A stretch of DNA of 64,000 nt from JBDNJM01 sp041687755 (GCA_041687755.1 JBDNJM010000023.1:62001-126000), one strand, 5' to 3'; shown: positions 1-8,504, counted from the stretch's first letter. Numbers and translations: made by a program. The notes: generated by a model not told the origin, from the letters alone.

Positions 1-558
1 GAGCTCGTGCGGGTGCATCCCCTGCCCGGAGTCCTCGATCTGGAAGGCGAGGGCGGCGGTCTCTCCGGTGCGCACCAGCCGGCAGCGCAGGGTGATCTCT
101 CCGCGTTCCGTGTAGTGCACCGCGTTGCCCAAGACCTCGGTCAGGATCCGGCGCAGGGCGGTGGTTTTCGACCTCACGACCTCGGGGAAGGGCCAGTCGA
201 CCTGGGTGATCAGGCGCAGGCCCTTGCGCTCGGCGCGGAAGCGCATGACGGTGAGGACCTCCTCAAGCACGGCGAAGACCGGCACGGGCTCCGACCCGGG
301 AGTGTGTTCGCCGGTTTGCAGGCGCTCGAGCTCGGCGACGTCGTCCACGAGGCCCAAGAGACGCCGACTGCTGCGCTGGATCGCGCGCAGGTGCTCGAGG
401 CGTTCGGCCGGATGGAGTGCATCGCCCATCAGGAGCTCTGCGGCGATCTTGATTGTGGTCAGAGGCACCCGCGCACGATCTTGGAGGCGCTCCAGAGGGA
501 CCACCGGCAACGCGGTGGCGTCGAAGCGGGTCGGTCGGTGCGAGTTCGGTCCAGGCAT
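1..558 (-). CDS. Sensor histidine kinase core, partial, H-box His replaced by Asp
   Basis: Cut by the window edge; 186 residues are visible. A dimerisation-type helix (about residues 22-50 and 55-85) is followed by a HATPase_c domain with an N-box (RILTEVLGNAVHYT, residues 137-150) and a G1 box (IEDSGQGM, 174-181). Where the family has HELRTPL, this protein reads DRARVPL, so the phospho-accepting His is Asp27. The ATG at 558 leaves only 26 residues before the H-box, so no sensor or PAS domain is visible. It could be a pseudokinase, a phosphatase-only partner, or part of a longer gene starting in another frame. It diverges from the ABC gene at 752 across a 193-bp gap with no clear promoter. 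Confidence 0.75.
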   Translation of the reverse strand, partial: MPGPNSHRPTRFDATALPVVPLERLQDRARVPLTTIKIAAELLMGDALHPAERLEHLRAIQRSSRRLLGLVDDVAELERLQTGEHTPGSEPVPVFAVLEEVLTVMRFRAERKGLRLITQVDWPFPEVVRSKTTALRRILTEVLGNAVHYTERGEITLRCRLVRTGETAALAFQIEDSGQGMHPHEL

Positions 559-751
559 GGGGCGGCGGAGGGGTGAGGCCAGCCTGGGGGAATCTTCGGA
601 GCATCTGAAGGGTTCGCTTTAGGGGAGCGGGGCAGATCTCGCTCGGTTCTCCGATCGGCGAAGCCGCGCCCCCCGGGACGGGCTCGCAGGCGCCCCCGGG
701 GCCGCCTATGCTCTGCTGCATCGCTCCCCGGCCCCACCCCAGCCCCACCCA

Positions 752-1435
752 ATGGTCCTCCTCCGCCTCAAGAACGTCCGCAAGGACTACGCCACCCCCT
801 CCGGCGAGACGACCGCCGTCCTCGACGTGCCGGAGCTGGAGCTCGACGCGGGCCAGCAAGTGGCCCTGCACGGGCCCTCGGGCACCGGCAAGACAACCCT
901 GCTCAACGCGATCGCAGGCATTCTGCGCCCCGATTCGGGCCGGATCCTGCTGGACGGGACCGACCTGGTGGCACTGTCCGAGGCCAAGCGCGACCGCCTG
1001 CGCGCGCAGCGGCTGGGCTATGTCTTCCAGACCTTCAACCTGCTGCAGGGCTACAGCGCGCTCGAGAACGTCGCGCTGGGGATGGCCTTCGGTCCTGGCG
1101 TGGATCGACCCTTCGCCGAGCAGCTGCTGAGGCGCCTGGACCTCGGAGATCGACTGGACTACCGGCCGTCCGAGCTCTCGGTGGGCCAGCAGCAGCGCGT
1201 GGCCCTGGCGCGGGCCCTGGCGAACCGGCCGGCGCTCGTGCTGGCCGACGAGCCGACGGGCGCGCTCGATCCGGTGCGCGCGGAGGAGGCGGTGGGGCTG
1301 CTGTGCGAGCTCTGCACCGAGCAGGGCGCGGCGCTGCTGATCGTCAGCCACGACGAGACGGTGCTGGAACGCTTCGAGACGCGCCTCGACCTGCGCGAGA
1401 TCAACCGCGCGTTCACCTGGGGGCAAACCGTATGA
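752..1435 (+). CDS. ABC transporter ATP-binding protein, LolD/MacB type
   Basis: A 227-residue nucleotide-binding subunit of an ABC transporter acting at the inner membrane face. Visible motifs: Walker A GPSGTGKTT (41-49), Q-loop Gln93, signature LSVGQQQR (142-149), Walker B LVLADEP (162-168) and H-loop His200. The family partners with FtsX-like permeases, and the permease start overlaps this stop (ATGA at 1432-1435). The downstream His-rich lipoprotein and DUF3299 genes point to a metal-related role rather than lipoprotein sorting or drug efflux. The ATG is preceded by a C-rich stretch and no purine-rich ribosome binding site. Confidence 0.93.
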   Translation: MVLLRLKNVRKDYATPSGETTAVLDVPELELDAGQQVALHGPSGTGKTTLLNAIAGILRPDSGRILLDGTDLVALSEAKRDRLRAQRLGYVFQTFNLLQGYSALENVALGMAFGPGVDRPFAEQLLRRLDLGDRLDYRPSELSVGQQQRVALARALANRPALVLADEPTGALDPVRAEEAVGLLCELCTEQGAALLIVSHDETVLERFETRLDLREINRAFTWGQTV

Positions 1436-2688
1436 AGTCGCTCAAGACTCTGCTGTTGATTGCGACGCGCAGCCTGCGTCAACACGCCCTATCCACGCTG
1501 GTCACGGCCTGCTCGACCGCGCTCGCCGCGGGCCTGGTGATGTCGGTGTTCACGCTGAGCGATCGCGCGCGCGATTCGTTCACCGCGGACCCCGGCTTCG
1601 ACGCGGTGATGGGCGCGCGCGGCAGCCAGCTGCAGCTCGTGCTCAACTCGGTGTTCCACCTGGAGACGTCGCCGGGCAACCTGCCCTGGACGGTCTACGA
1701 GGCGATCGCCGCGCGGCCCGAAGTCGTGCTCGCCGTGCCGTATGCGGTCGGCGATAGCTACCGCAGCTTTCGCGTCGTGGGCACCACGCCCGAGCTGTTC
1801 ACGGACTTTCCGGGCGAAGAGTCGCAGGGCCTTCCGCTGCAGCGCGGCCGGCTGTTCGGCGAACTCGCGGCGGAGGCCGTGTTGGGCGCTGCGGTGGCGG
1901 CGAACACGGGGCTGGACCTCAACGACAAGTTCAAGCCGACCCACGGCGTCGTGGCCGGCGGCGGCGTGCACGACCGCGAGTACAACGTCGTGGGCGTGCT
2001 GGCGCCCACGGGCACCGCGATGGACCGCGTTGTCTGGATTCCGATCGAGGGCATCTTCCGGATGGACGGTCACGTGCTGCGCGGCAACGGCGAGCTGTAC
2101 ACGCCGACCTCGGGCCAGGCGATAAGCGCTGAGCACAAGGAAGTCAGCGCCGTGATGCTCAAGACGCGCAGCCCGCGCTCCGCGAAGCTCTTGGCCCAGG
2201 AGGTCAACGGGCAGGGGACCGTGGGCACCATTGCGTTCCCGATCGCCGGGGTCATGGCGGAAATCTTCGAGAAGCTCGGCTGGATGGTTGGCGTGCTGCG
2301 CGTGGTCGCCTACCTGACGGTGATCGTCGCCGCCGGTTCGATCCTGGCGAGCCTGTACAACACGATGAACGAGCGGCGCCGGGAGTTCGCGATCCTGCGG
2401 GCGCTCGGGGCGCGGCGGGCGACCCTGGTCGGCGCGATCCTGCTGGAGTCCTCGCTGATCGCGGGGCTCGGGGCGCTGCTGGGGGTCGTGGTCTATGCAG
2501 TGACGTTCGCTGTCGCCGCGGAGGTCGTCCGCTCGCGGACGGGAGTGATCCTCGAGTTCCTGCCGCTCCATCCGGCGGTTTATTGGACGCCCGTGGCGAT
2601 CGTGGTCCTGGGTGCCGCTTCCGGTCTGCTGCCGGCCCTGCGGGCCTATCGCAGCGAGGTCGCCAAGAATCTGCTGCCGGTCTCCTGA
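1432..2688 (+). CDS. FtsX-like ABC transporter permease (MacB periplasmic core)
   Basis: A 418-residue membrane subunit. An N-terminal membrane helix (about 20-42) leads into a large periplasmic domain (about 45-280) and three C-terminal helices (about 287-310, 333-358 and 383-402), the FtsX/MacB layout. NERRREFAILRALGARR is the typical cytoplasmic coupling stretch between C-terminal helices. ATG at 1432 overlaps the ATPase stop, so translation is probably coupled. With the ATPase it should form a homodimeric four-subunit transporter. Substrate cannot be read from the sequence; the neighbours suggest zinc or another divalent metal. Confidence 0.92.
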   Translation: MKSLKTLLLIATRSLRQHALSTLVTACSTALAAGLVMSVFTLSDRARDSFTADPGFDAVMGARGSQLQLVLNSVFHLETSPGNLPWTVYEAIAARPEVVLAVPYAVGDSYRSFRVVGTTPELFTDFPGEESQGLPLQRGRLFGELAAEAVLGAAVAANTGLDLNDKFKPTHGVVAGGGVHDREYNVVGVLAPTGTAMDRVVWIPIEGIFRMDGHVLRGNGELYTPTSGQAISAEHKEVSAVMLKTRSPRSAKLLAQEVNGQGTVGTIAFPIAGVMAEIFEKLGWMVGVLRVVAYLTVIVAAGSILASLYNTMNERRREFAILRALGARRATLVGAILLESSLIAGLGALLGVVVYAVTFAVAAEVVRSRTGVILEFLPLHPAVYWTPVAIVVLGAASGLLPALRAYRSEVAKNLLPVS

Positions 2689-2720
2689 GCGGGGGTCTGG
2701 CCCCCCGCGAGAGGCAGGAT

Positions 2721-2758
2721 CGGGCCGCGGGGCCGCTCGGGAGCGGCCCCGCGGCCCG
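2721..2758. terminator. 18-bp GC hairpin after the ABC permease
   Basis: Perfect inverted repeat: 2721-2738 pairs with 2741-2758 with a 2-nt gap. It lies 32 bp after the permease stop and 38 bp before the His-rich lipoprotein start. There is no T-run, so it may be a weak terminator or a processing/attenuation hairpin that sets different levels for transporter and lipoprotein. Confidence 0.6.
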
Positions 2759-2795
2759 AACTCCGGGTGTGGAGCAGCGGGACGGGGGCTACATT

Positions 2796-3329
2796 ATGGG
2801 GATGCAACCGCTCCGCCCGACCCGTGCGCTGGCCCTCGCCCTGGTGCTTCCGTTGACCCTGATCCTGCCTACCGCGTGCGGGGGCGCCGACGATGCCGAC
2901 CACGAGCACGCCCACACCGCCCCGCGCGGCGGCCTGCTCGTCGAGCTGGCCGAGCACGAGGCCCACGCCGAATTGCTGTTCGACGCGGAAACTGGGGCGG
3001 TCACGATGTACCTCTTGGGAGCGCACGCGGAGAACCCGTTGCGCAGCGCCCAGGAGGCGATCGACCTGCAGATCGACGAACTCGGCGACTCGGGTGGCCC
3101 GCTGACCCTGCCGCTGCTGCCGGTGGCGTCCGACCTGACCGGCGAGAGCCCCGGCGACACCTCGCGCTTTGAGGCCGCCGCGCCGGCGCTCGCGGGCGCT
3201 GAGTCCTTCGCTGGCCGCATCGGCCTGGTCCAGCTGCGCGGTGCGAGCTATGCCGACGTCGCGTTCAGCTGGCCGCTGGTGGACGACCACGGCCACGACC
3301 ACGCCGAAGGCGACGGTCACGATCACTAA
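2796..3329 (+). CDS. Histidine-rich periplasmic lipoprotein, probable metal-binding component
   Basis: A 177-residue exported lipoprotein: a hydrophobic signal is followed by the lipobox LPTAC (Cys28). His clusters flank the mature protein: DHEHAH directly after the lipid anchor and DDHGHDHAEGDGHDH at the C-terminus, both typical of zinc- or copper-binding tails. The middle (about 42-160) has no recognised fold here. It resembles in layout the His-rich ZrgA component (DUF2796) of the Vibrio Zrg zinc system; homology is not proven. An in-frame ATG two codons later (2802) is an alternative start. It sits between the ABC pair and three DUF3299-like genes, which supports a metal-capture role. Confidence 0.75.
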   Translation: MGMQPLRPTRALALALVLPLTLILPTACGGADDADHEHAHTAPRGGLLVELAEHEAHAELLFDAETGAVTMYLLGAHAENPLRSAQEAIDLQIDELGDSGGPLTLPLLPVASDLTGESPGDTSRFEAAAPALAGAESFAGRIGLVQLRGASYADVAFSWPLVDDHGHDHAEGDGHDH

Positions 3330-3371
3330 TTTCCGGGCGACGTCCCAGTTGACCGAGCCTACCAGCCCACC

Positions 3372-4139
3372 ATGCGCTACCTGATTCCCCTGATCGCGGC
3401 CCTCGGCCTGTCCGGCGTGCTGCTCGCCTCCTACCTCAAGGACACCGCGCCCGAGCCGCTCGACCAAAACGTCGTGATCGAGCAGGGCTCTTCGCTGATC
3501 GCGGGGCCCGAGCTGCAGCTCGAGACCGAGGTCGCCGTCGTCGAAGCGCGCGAGGTCGTCAACCTGTACGACGCCGACACCGGCGGCTTCATAGCCGACT
3601 TCTCGAGCGCCACGTCCGGCCCGGCCCTGGGTGGCGCGGCCGCCGCCGGCGGGTTTGGCATGGGCCTGACCGAGGAGCACGCGGCAATCATGGCCGGCGA
3701 GGTCGAAGGCCCTGAGGTGGACGCCGACACGCAGCGCATTAGCTACGAGACGCTTTCGGTGCCCGACTACCAGGGCGAGCCGTACTTCGACGACGCGGAG
3801 CAAAAAGATCCCACCACGATCTTCACGCCCGAGCTGTTGGCGCTCGACGGCAAGAAGGTCGCGCTGGACGGGTTCATGAACCCGCTCGACTTCGAGGGCC
3901 GCGAGGTCGTCTCGTTCTTGCTCTCGCCGTATCCGCCCGGCTGTTGCTTCACCGGCATGCCGCGCTACGACGAGCTCGTGGACGCCTACTCGATCACCGA
4001 GGGCGAGACCTTCCAGTGGTACCCGTACCGCGCCCTGCGCGCGACCGGCACCCTGCGCGTTGGCGAGCAGCTCGACGAGTACGGTTACGTCCTGAGCATC
4101 TACCGCCTCGAGGTGGAGAAGCTCGAGCCGCTCTGGTAG
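3372..4139 (+). CDS. DUF3299-like membrane-anchored periplasmic protein (copy 1)
   Basis: A 255-residue protein with an N-terminal hydrophobic segment (residues 1-20, uncleaved anchor or signal) and a C-terminal domain from about 158 that looks like DUF3299: VALDGFMNPLDFEG, then VVSFLLSPYPPGCCFTG, and the ending ATGTLRVGE...YRLEVEKLEPLW. The family is exported and often lies beside metal ABC transporters. The adjacent Cys pair (GCC) and acidic residues are candidate metal ligands. The start ATG follows a CCCACC stretch. The 125-residue region before the domain is rich in Ala, Gly and acidic residues and has no recognised fold. Confidence 0.75.
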   Translation: MRYLIPLIAALGLSGVLLASYLKDTAPEPLDQNVVIEQGSSLIAGPELQLETEVAVVEAREVVNLYDADTGGFIADFSSATSGPALGGAAAAGGFGMGLTEEHAAIMAGEVEGPEVDADTQRISYETLSVPDYQGEPYFDDAEQKDPTTIFTPELLALDGKKVALDGFMNPLDFEGREVVSFLLSPYPPGCCFTGMPRYDELVDAYSITEGETFQWYPYRALRATGTLRVGEQLDEYGYVLSIYRLEVEKLEPLW

Positions 4140-4144
4140 CGGCG

Positions 4145-4828
4145 ATGCGTGGCGGCCCAATGCTCGTGGGTTCACGGACGGCGCTGGTCCTGGCACTCTT
4201 GATCGGCGGGAGCTGTGGGGCCGACGAGCCCGAGGCGGAAGTGACCATCGAGCCGGGCGAGAGCTTGCTCGAGGTCGAGGAAGCCAGCCGCGGGCTGATC
4301 GAGCTCGCGGTGCTGCCGGCCTTCGAAGGGGCGGCGGGAGAGGCGCAGGCGTCGGCGGCGGGGCACCGGAGCCCGCACGCCAGCGGGCCCCTGGGTCGGC
4401 GCGCCCTGCCGGCGGGGTACATGTTCCTGGGGTTTGAAGCGTTGGCCGTGCCGGAGTGGCGCGCGCGGGGCGTGCTGGAGCGGGGGGAGCGCACTCCCCT
4501 CAAGGAACTGATGGGGCCCGACGCGCTGGCGGCCGACGGGCAGCCGGTGGCGCTCGATGGGTATCCGGTGGCCCTGGACTGGGCGGGGGAGCGGGTCACC
4601 TTGATGTGGCTCCAAGCGGCGCCGGAGAGCTGCTGCTTTGGGGCACCCCTGAGGCTGGACGCCATGGTCGAAGTCGAGCTGGCCGCGGGCGCGGGGCCGG
4701 CCCTCTCGCGCTCGGGCGACCTGCCGTGCCGGATCCTGGGCCGGCTGGAGGTGGGGGAGCAGGACGACGGGTTCGGGTTTGTGACCAGCCTGTACCGGCT
4801 GCGCGAGGCCCGGCTGGAGGAGCTGTAG
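4145..4828 (+). CDS. DUF3299-like lipoprotein (copy 2)
   Basis: A 227-residue paralogue of the preceding gene, beginning 6 bp after its stop. A lipobox GGSC follows the short hydrophobic signal. The C-terminal domain repeats the layout of copy 1: VALDGYPVALDWAGERVT, then the CC pair in PESCCFGAP, then GRLEVGEQDDGFGFV and a YRL ending. ATG at 4160 is an alternative start giving a shorter signal. Duplication next to the parent gene suggests either dosage or two proteins with different anchoring (membrane helix against lipid) and possibly different partners. Confidence 0.72.
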   Translation: MRGGPMLVGSRTALVLALLIGGSCGADEPEAEVTIEPGESLLEVEEASRGLIELAVLPAFEGAAGEAQASAAGHRSPHASGPLGRRALPAGYMFLGFEALAVPEWRARGVLERGERTPLKELMGPDALAADGQPVALDGYPVALDWAGERVTLMWLQAAPESCCFGAPLRLDAMVEVELAAGAGPALSRSGDLPCRILGRLEVGEQDDGFGFVTSLYRLREARLEEL

Positions 4829-4931
4829 CGGCCCGCCGGCCTAGATTGCTTGCAGAATCGGGCAACGGGGCCGATGTTCGTGCGTAGCCAGACCACGGCC
4901 GTTCCGTCCTGTTCCCCTCCTCGCGCGCCCC

Positions 4932-5357
4932 ATGCAGCTCCCCTCCCTCCTGACCGCCGCCTGCGCCGCGGTCTGCCTCTCCGCCGCCGCGTCCCAGGCC
5001 GCGAACCTCGTCGGCCCGACGGAGATCGACATCATGGAGTTGACCGGGCTCGACTGGGGCCCCGGCGATCCGCTGCCCGAGTCGGTGCTGGCCTACGACG
5101 GGCTGCGCGTCGTGATCGGCGGGTACATGCACCAGAGCATCGAGGACACGACCAACCGCTTCCCGCTGGTTTCGGAAGCCTGCCAGTGCACGGGCCTGCT
5201 GATGCCGCACCACTTTGTGGACGTGCAGATGGGGCCGAACGAGACCGAGCCGATTCCCGGGCGCTTCGAGGTGATCGGGACGCTGTCGGTGGGCGAGGTC
5301 GAGGACGAGGACGGGTTCGTGAAGAGCGTGTACCGCCTGCGCGGCCGCGTCTACTAG
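4932..5357 (+). CDS. DUF3299-like secreted protein (copy 3)
   Basis: The shortest member, 141 residues, with a cleavable Sec signal (about residues 1-23, AASQA-A). It has the same elements as copies 1 and 2: LRVVIGGYMHQS, a Cys pair as CQC, then GTLSVGEVEDEDGFV and an YRLRG ending. Mature protein would be soluble in the periplasm. Thus the cluster encodes a helix-anchored, a lipid-anchored and a soluble version of the same domain. Preceded by CCCC just before ATG. Confidence 0.68.
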   Translation: MQLPSLLTAACAAVCLSAAASQAANLVGPTEIDIMELTGLDWGPGDPLPESVLAYDGLRVVIGGYMHQSIEDTTNRFPLVSEACQCTGLLMPHHFVDVQMGPNETEPIPGRFEVIGTLSVGEVEDEDGFVKSVYRLRGRVY

Positions 5358-6712
5358 TGCGCCGCGGCTGCATGGCGCACCTCGCGCTGGTCGTGTTCTT
5401 AGCGGCGGTCTTGGCGCTGGGCGCGGCGTTCGCTCCGGACGGGCACACGTCCGTCCAGGAAGAGGCGCCGAAGGTGCGCGTGACGGGGCCCGAAGAGCGC
5501 GTGCAGAAGATGCTCGACGCGACGCTGAACGGTGCGCCGGTGGTGCGCCCGCAGGCGGCGGAGCGCTTGACGACGATGGGCGAGGTCGCGGCGGCGTTGG
5601 TAAGCGCGCATCTGGGCGAGGGGCTCGACGAGCTGGCGCGCTCGGGGCCGGAGCTGACCGGGATTCTGGCGCGGCTGGATTCGGAGGAGCTGCGTACGAC
5701 GGCCTGGCGGGCGGCGTTCGAAGACGCGTTCCCCTGGAAGCCCGCGGCGGTGCGCGGGCTGGCGGCGCAGCCGCGGCCCCAGGAGTTGAATCGCTTCCTG
5801 CGGCTGACCGAGTCGAAGCTGTCGGCGGTGCGCGCGGAGGCGGTGGCGGCGGTCGGGAACTTGGGCGACGTTTCGGCGGTCGAGCGGCTGACCGAGCTGC
5901 TCGGCGATCCGGCGGGTGCGGTGCGCCGACGCGCGGCGTTGGGGCTGGCGAACCTGGGCCGAGCGGGCGCGCTGATCGTGGTCTGGAACGATCTTCAACG
6001 CGAGGAGCGGCTGTTCGACATGAACACTGGCCTCGTGGCACGTATGGATGCGCAAGCGTTGCTGGGACGCCTGTTTCCAGCCGAGCTGAAGGGCTACCGC
6101 GCAACCGATCCGCTGTCGGACGAGGCGAGCGCGGCCGCGCTGCTCGCGCTGCACGCCGCGATTGCGGGCGGCGCGAACGGCGACCTGTTCACAGATCTGC
6201 CTGCGGTGGCCGCGCTCGGTGACGGACCGCGCCAGCTGGACGAGGGCTTCGGGCTCGAGCTGCTCTCCTGCCGCGCGGGCGACCTGCGCCTGGCCTGGGG
6301 CCTGGACGACATTCTGTGGGTGGGGCGGGCGCCGGCCGCGCGGGTCGAGCTGGCTCCGGGGACGGTCGCCGCGCTGCTGGAGCGCTATTCCACTGCGCAC
6401 AGCGTCCTCGGTGAGGCGTTCGAGCTCGAGGCCGGCAGCCCGCTGACCTTCGGGGAGCCGGGCTGCGATCGGGAGACCTTCCGCAGGCGGCGGGGCAAGT
6501 TGGAGGAGCGCGCGCTGGTCCTGAGGGACTGGGACGTGAGCGAGGGTCCGCGGCCTGCGGAACTCGGTGCGGTGGCGCTCGAGCTGTTGGCAACCCTGCC
6601 GGATGAAGCGCGGCCCGACGACGCGCGGCTCGACCGGCTGCGGAGTCGGGCGCGAGCGATTCTCGAGGCCATCGGGGGTCCGCTTGAGCCGCCGTCGGGC
6701 GCGGGCGAGTAG
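5357..6712 (+). CDS. Exported HEAT-repeat protein
   Basis: About 451 residues from GTG at 5357 (overlapping the previous TAG as TAGTG) or 446 from ATG at 5372; the GTG start gives the signal peptide a better basic N-region (RR). After the signal (hydrophobic to about residue 27), an alpha-helical repeat region at about 115-200 reads like HEAT/PBS-lyase repeats: ESKLSAVRAEAVAAVGNLGD and GDPAGAVRRRAALGLANLG. The rest is Ala- and Leu-rich with no catalytic motif seen. Such repeats are scaffolds. Its coupling to the DUF3299 genes suggests the same operon, but its role there is unknown. Confidence 0.75.
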   Translation: MRRGCMAHLALVVFLAAVLALGAAFAPDGHTSVQEEAPKVRVTGPEERVQKMLDATLNGAPVVRPQAAERLTTMGEVAAALVSAHLGEGLDELARSGPELTGILARLDSEELRTTAWRAAFEDAFPWKPAAVRGLAAQPRPQELNRFLRLTESKLSAVRAEAVAAVGNLGDVSAVERLTELLGDPAGAVRRRAALGLANLGRAGALIVVWNDLQREERLFDMNTGLVARMDAQALLGRLFPAELKGYRATDPLSDEASAAALLALHAAIAGGANGDLFTDLPAVAALGDGPRQLDEGFGLELLSCRAGDLRLAWGLDDILWVGRAPAARVELAPGTVAALLERYSTAHSVLGEAFELEAGSPLTFGEPGCDRETFRRRRGKLEERALVLRDWDVSEGPRPAELGAVALELLATLPDEARPDDARLDRLRSRARAILEAIGGPLEPPSGAGE

Positions 6713-6752
6713 CAGCAGCGATCGCTGACACGATCGCTGCTAGGCTCTCCCC

Positions 6753-7418
6753 ATGGACATCGAATCGGTTCCGTTCACCGACCGCTACGACCCCGGCCAG
6801 CCGCCCGAGGCCGCCCTCGCTGAGTTCTACGAGATGCTGCGCAAGCGCCGCAGCGTGCGCGAGTTCTCCGATCGACCGGTCAGCCGTGAAGTGATCGAAG
6901 GCATCGTGCGCGCGGCTACGACGGCCCCCAGCGGCGCGAACAAGCAGCCCTGGCGCTTCGTCGCCGTCAGCAAACCGGAGCTGAAGCACAAGATCCGACT
7001 GGCGGCCGAGGAGGAGGAGCGCGAGTTCTACGAGCGCCGGGCGAGCGAGCGCTGGCTCGAGGACCTGGCGCCGCTCGGCACCGACGACAACAAGGCCTAC
7101 CTGGACGTGGTGCCCTGGTTGATCGTCGTGTTTCGGATGGTCAAGCAGCCCGACGGCGGCCAGGTCTACTACTCGGACGAGTCGGTCGGCATCGCGACGG
7201 GCATGTTGCTGGCGGCGGCCCAGGCGGCCGGGCTCAGCACCCTGACGCATACGCCGAGCCCGATGAAGTTCCTCGGGGAGCTGCTGGGCCGGCCGGCGAA
7301 CGAGCGGGCCTACATGTTGATCCCGGTGGGCTACCCGACCGACGACTGCGAGGTGCCGGTCGAGGCGCTGTCGCGGCGGCCGCTGGACGAGTCGCTGATC
7401 ATCGACCCCGAGGTCTGA
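6753..7418 (+). CDS. Nitroreductase-fold flavoprotein of the iodotyrosine deiodinase type
   Basis: A 221-residue FMN protein. RRSVREFSDRPVS and APSGANKQPWRF (residues 58-69) are the FMN-binding stretches of the nitroreductase fold. The active-site lid matches iodotyrosine deiodinase (IYD): Glu89, Tyr93 and Lys114 have exactly the spacing of the three residues that hold the iodotyrosine zwitterion in the human enzyme (4 and 21 residues apart), within EREFYERR and GTDDNK. The family reductively dehalogenates halotyrosines using reduced FMN. A dehalogenating role here is inference from those residues. Isolated gene with CCCC before the ATG. Confidence 0.85.
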   Translation: MDIESVPFTDRYDPGQPPEAALAEFYEMLRKRRSVREFSDRPVSREVIEGIVRAATTAPSGANKQPWRFVAVSKPELKHKIRLAAEEEEREFYERRASERWLEDLAPLGTDDNKAYLDVVPWLIVVFRMVKQPDGGQVYYSDESVGIATGMLLAAAQAAGLSTLTHTPSPMKFLGELLGRPANERAYMLIPVGYPTDDCEVPVEALSRRPLDESLIIDPEV

Positions 7419-7740
7419 CCCATCGGTCAGAAACCGCTCCGACACCGCACGGGGTCCTCGGCCCGGGGCGTGATTCGGGTCAGCGCTCGCCCGGCGGGCT
7501 CGCTCCGCGATCCCACCGACGAGAGTTCAGGGTGCTCCCGCGGTGTGCCGATCAGGGGCGGCCGGGGGGCCGGCCGATAGCGCCCGAAGACCTGCGTCCG
7601 GTCCGCCTGTGCCAATCAGCGTTCCTGGGGCTAGGACCCAGCAGCCCGGCCGCGCAAACTGCCGGATCCACGCTCGGACGCGGCCCGCCGCCGCGTCCCC
7701 GGCTCCGCCCCCCGACCCCTTGATCCGACCTTCGCCCACC
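7419..7740. other. Intergenic region with a GC hairpin
   Basis: No convincing gene. A short hairpin (7559-7565 with 7570-7576, loop of four G) could end transcription of the preceding flavoprotein. The stretch just before the next start is C-rich, ending CCCACC directly at ATG 7741. No clear -35/-10 pair was seen. Confidence 0.5.
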
Positions 7741-8472
7741 ATGCGGAACCTCGCCGCACCCACTCGACTCGCCCGCTGCCTCGCGTTGGCCTCGACCCTG
7801 GCCCTTGGTCTGCTTGTCACCTCTTGCTCGTTGGCCCAGGGCTACCCGCTGTCCGAGATGGCGCCCGAGATCAACAAGACGCTCTCGGACGGGACCTTCG
7901 TGATCACCCCGGGCGACCAGCTCTCGATCACGTTCCGGCTCGAGACCGAGTGGAACGACGAGGTCCCCGTGCTGCCCGACGGGACCGCCGTGTTCCGCGG
8001 CATTGGCTCCCTGCGCGTCGCCAACTTCTCGCCGGCCGACCTGCGCAGCCTGCTGCGCCAGGAGTACCGCGAGAAGGTCAACCTTGACGACGAGTTGGTC
8101 GTCGCGATCGTGGAGTACGCCCCGCGCACGGTGACCGTGCTCGGCGAGGTCGAAGCGCCGGGCGAGATCCCGCTCGGGCTCGACCAGAACCTGACCCTCG
8201 TGCAGGCCATCGGCCAGGCCGGCAGCTTCGCCAAGAATTCAGCGTGGCTCTCGAGTACGCTGCTGCTCCGCTGGGACGCCGAACGCCAGCGGATGATCTA
8301 TTGGGAAATCGACGCGCGGCCGCAGCACTGGACCGGCGAGGAGCCGGTGTTCCTGCAGCACTCCGACGTCATCTATATTCCGAACACGCGCATCGACCGC
8401 GTCGGTATCTTCGTCGACAACTTCATTCGTCGCATGCTGCCGCTCCCGATCGGGGTCGCGCCGGGAACCTGA
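7741..8472 (+). CDS. Polysaccharide export lipoprotein, Wza-like
   Basis: A 243-residue outer-membrane-type lipoprotein (lipobox LVTSC after a Sec signal). The polysaccharide export domain begins around residue 53 (FVITPGDQLSITF) and a SLBB-type segment follows (TVTVLGEVEAPGEIPL, then LTLVQAIGQAGSF). The family forms the channel through which capsule or exopolysaccharide leaves the cell. It is shorter than E. coli Wza (about 380 residues), with one SLBB-like repeat, as is common in small export proteins. It opens a three-gene set with the Wzz/GumC-like and BY-kinase-like genes. Confidence 0.87.
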   Translation: MRNLAAPTRLARCLALASTLALGLLVTSCSLAQGYPLSEMAPEINKTLSDGTFVITPGDQLSITFRLETEWNDEVPVLPDGTAVFRGIGSLRVANFSPADLRSLLRQEYREKVNLDDELVVAIVEYAPRTVTVLGEVEAPGEIPLGLDQNLTLVQAIGQAGSFAKNSAWLSSTLLLRWDAERQRMIYWEIDARPQHWTGEEPVFLQHSDVIYIPNTRIDRVGIFVDNFIRRMLPLPIGVAPGT

Positions 8473-8504
8473 TTCCAAAGCCCCTCCATCACGCTCAAGG
8501 CCCC

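Noticed and set aside
2646..6104. Long minus-strand open frames opposite the metal cluster
   Set aside because: They mirror real genes in GC-rich DNA, are Arg/Pro/Ala-rich and lack conserved motifs; the plus-strand genes have clear families.
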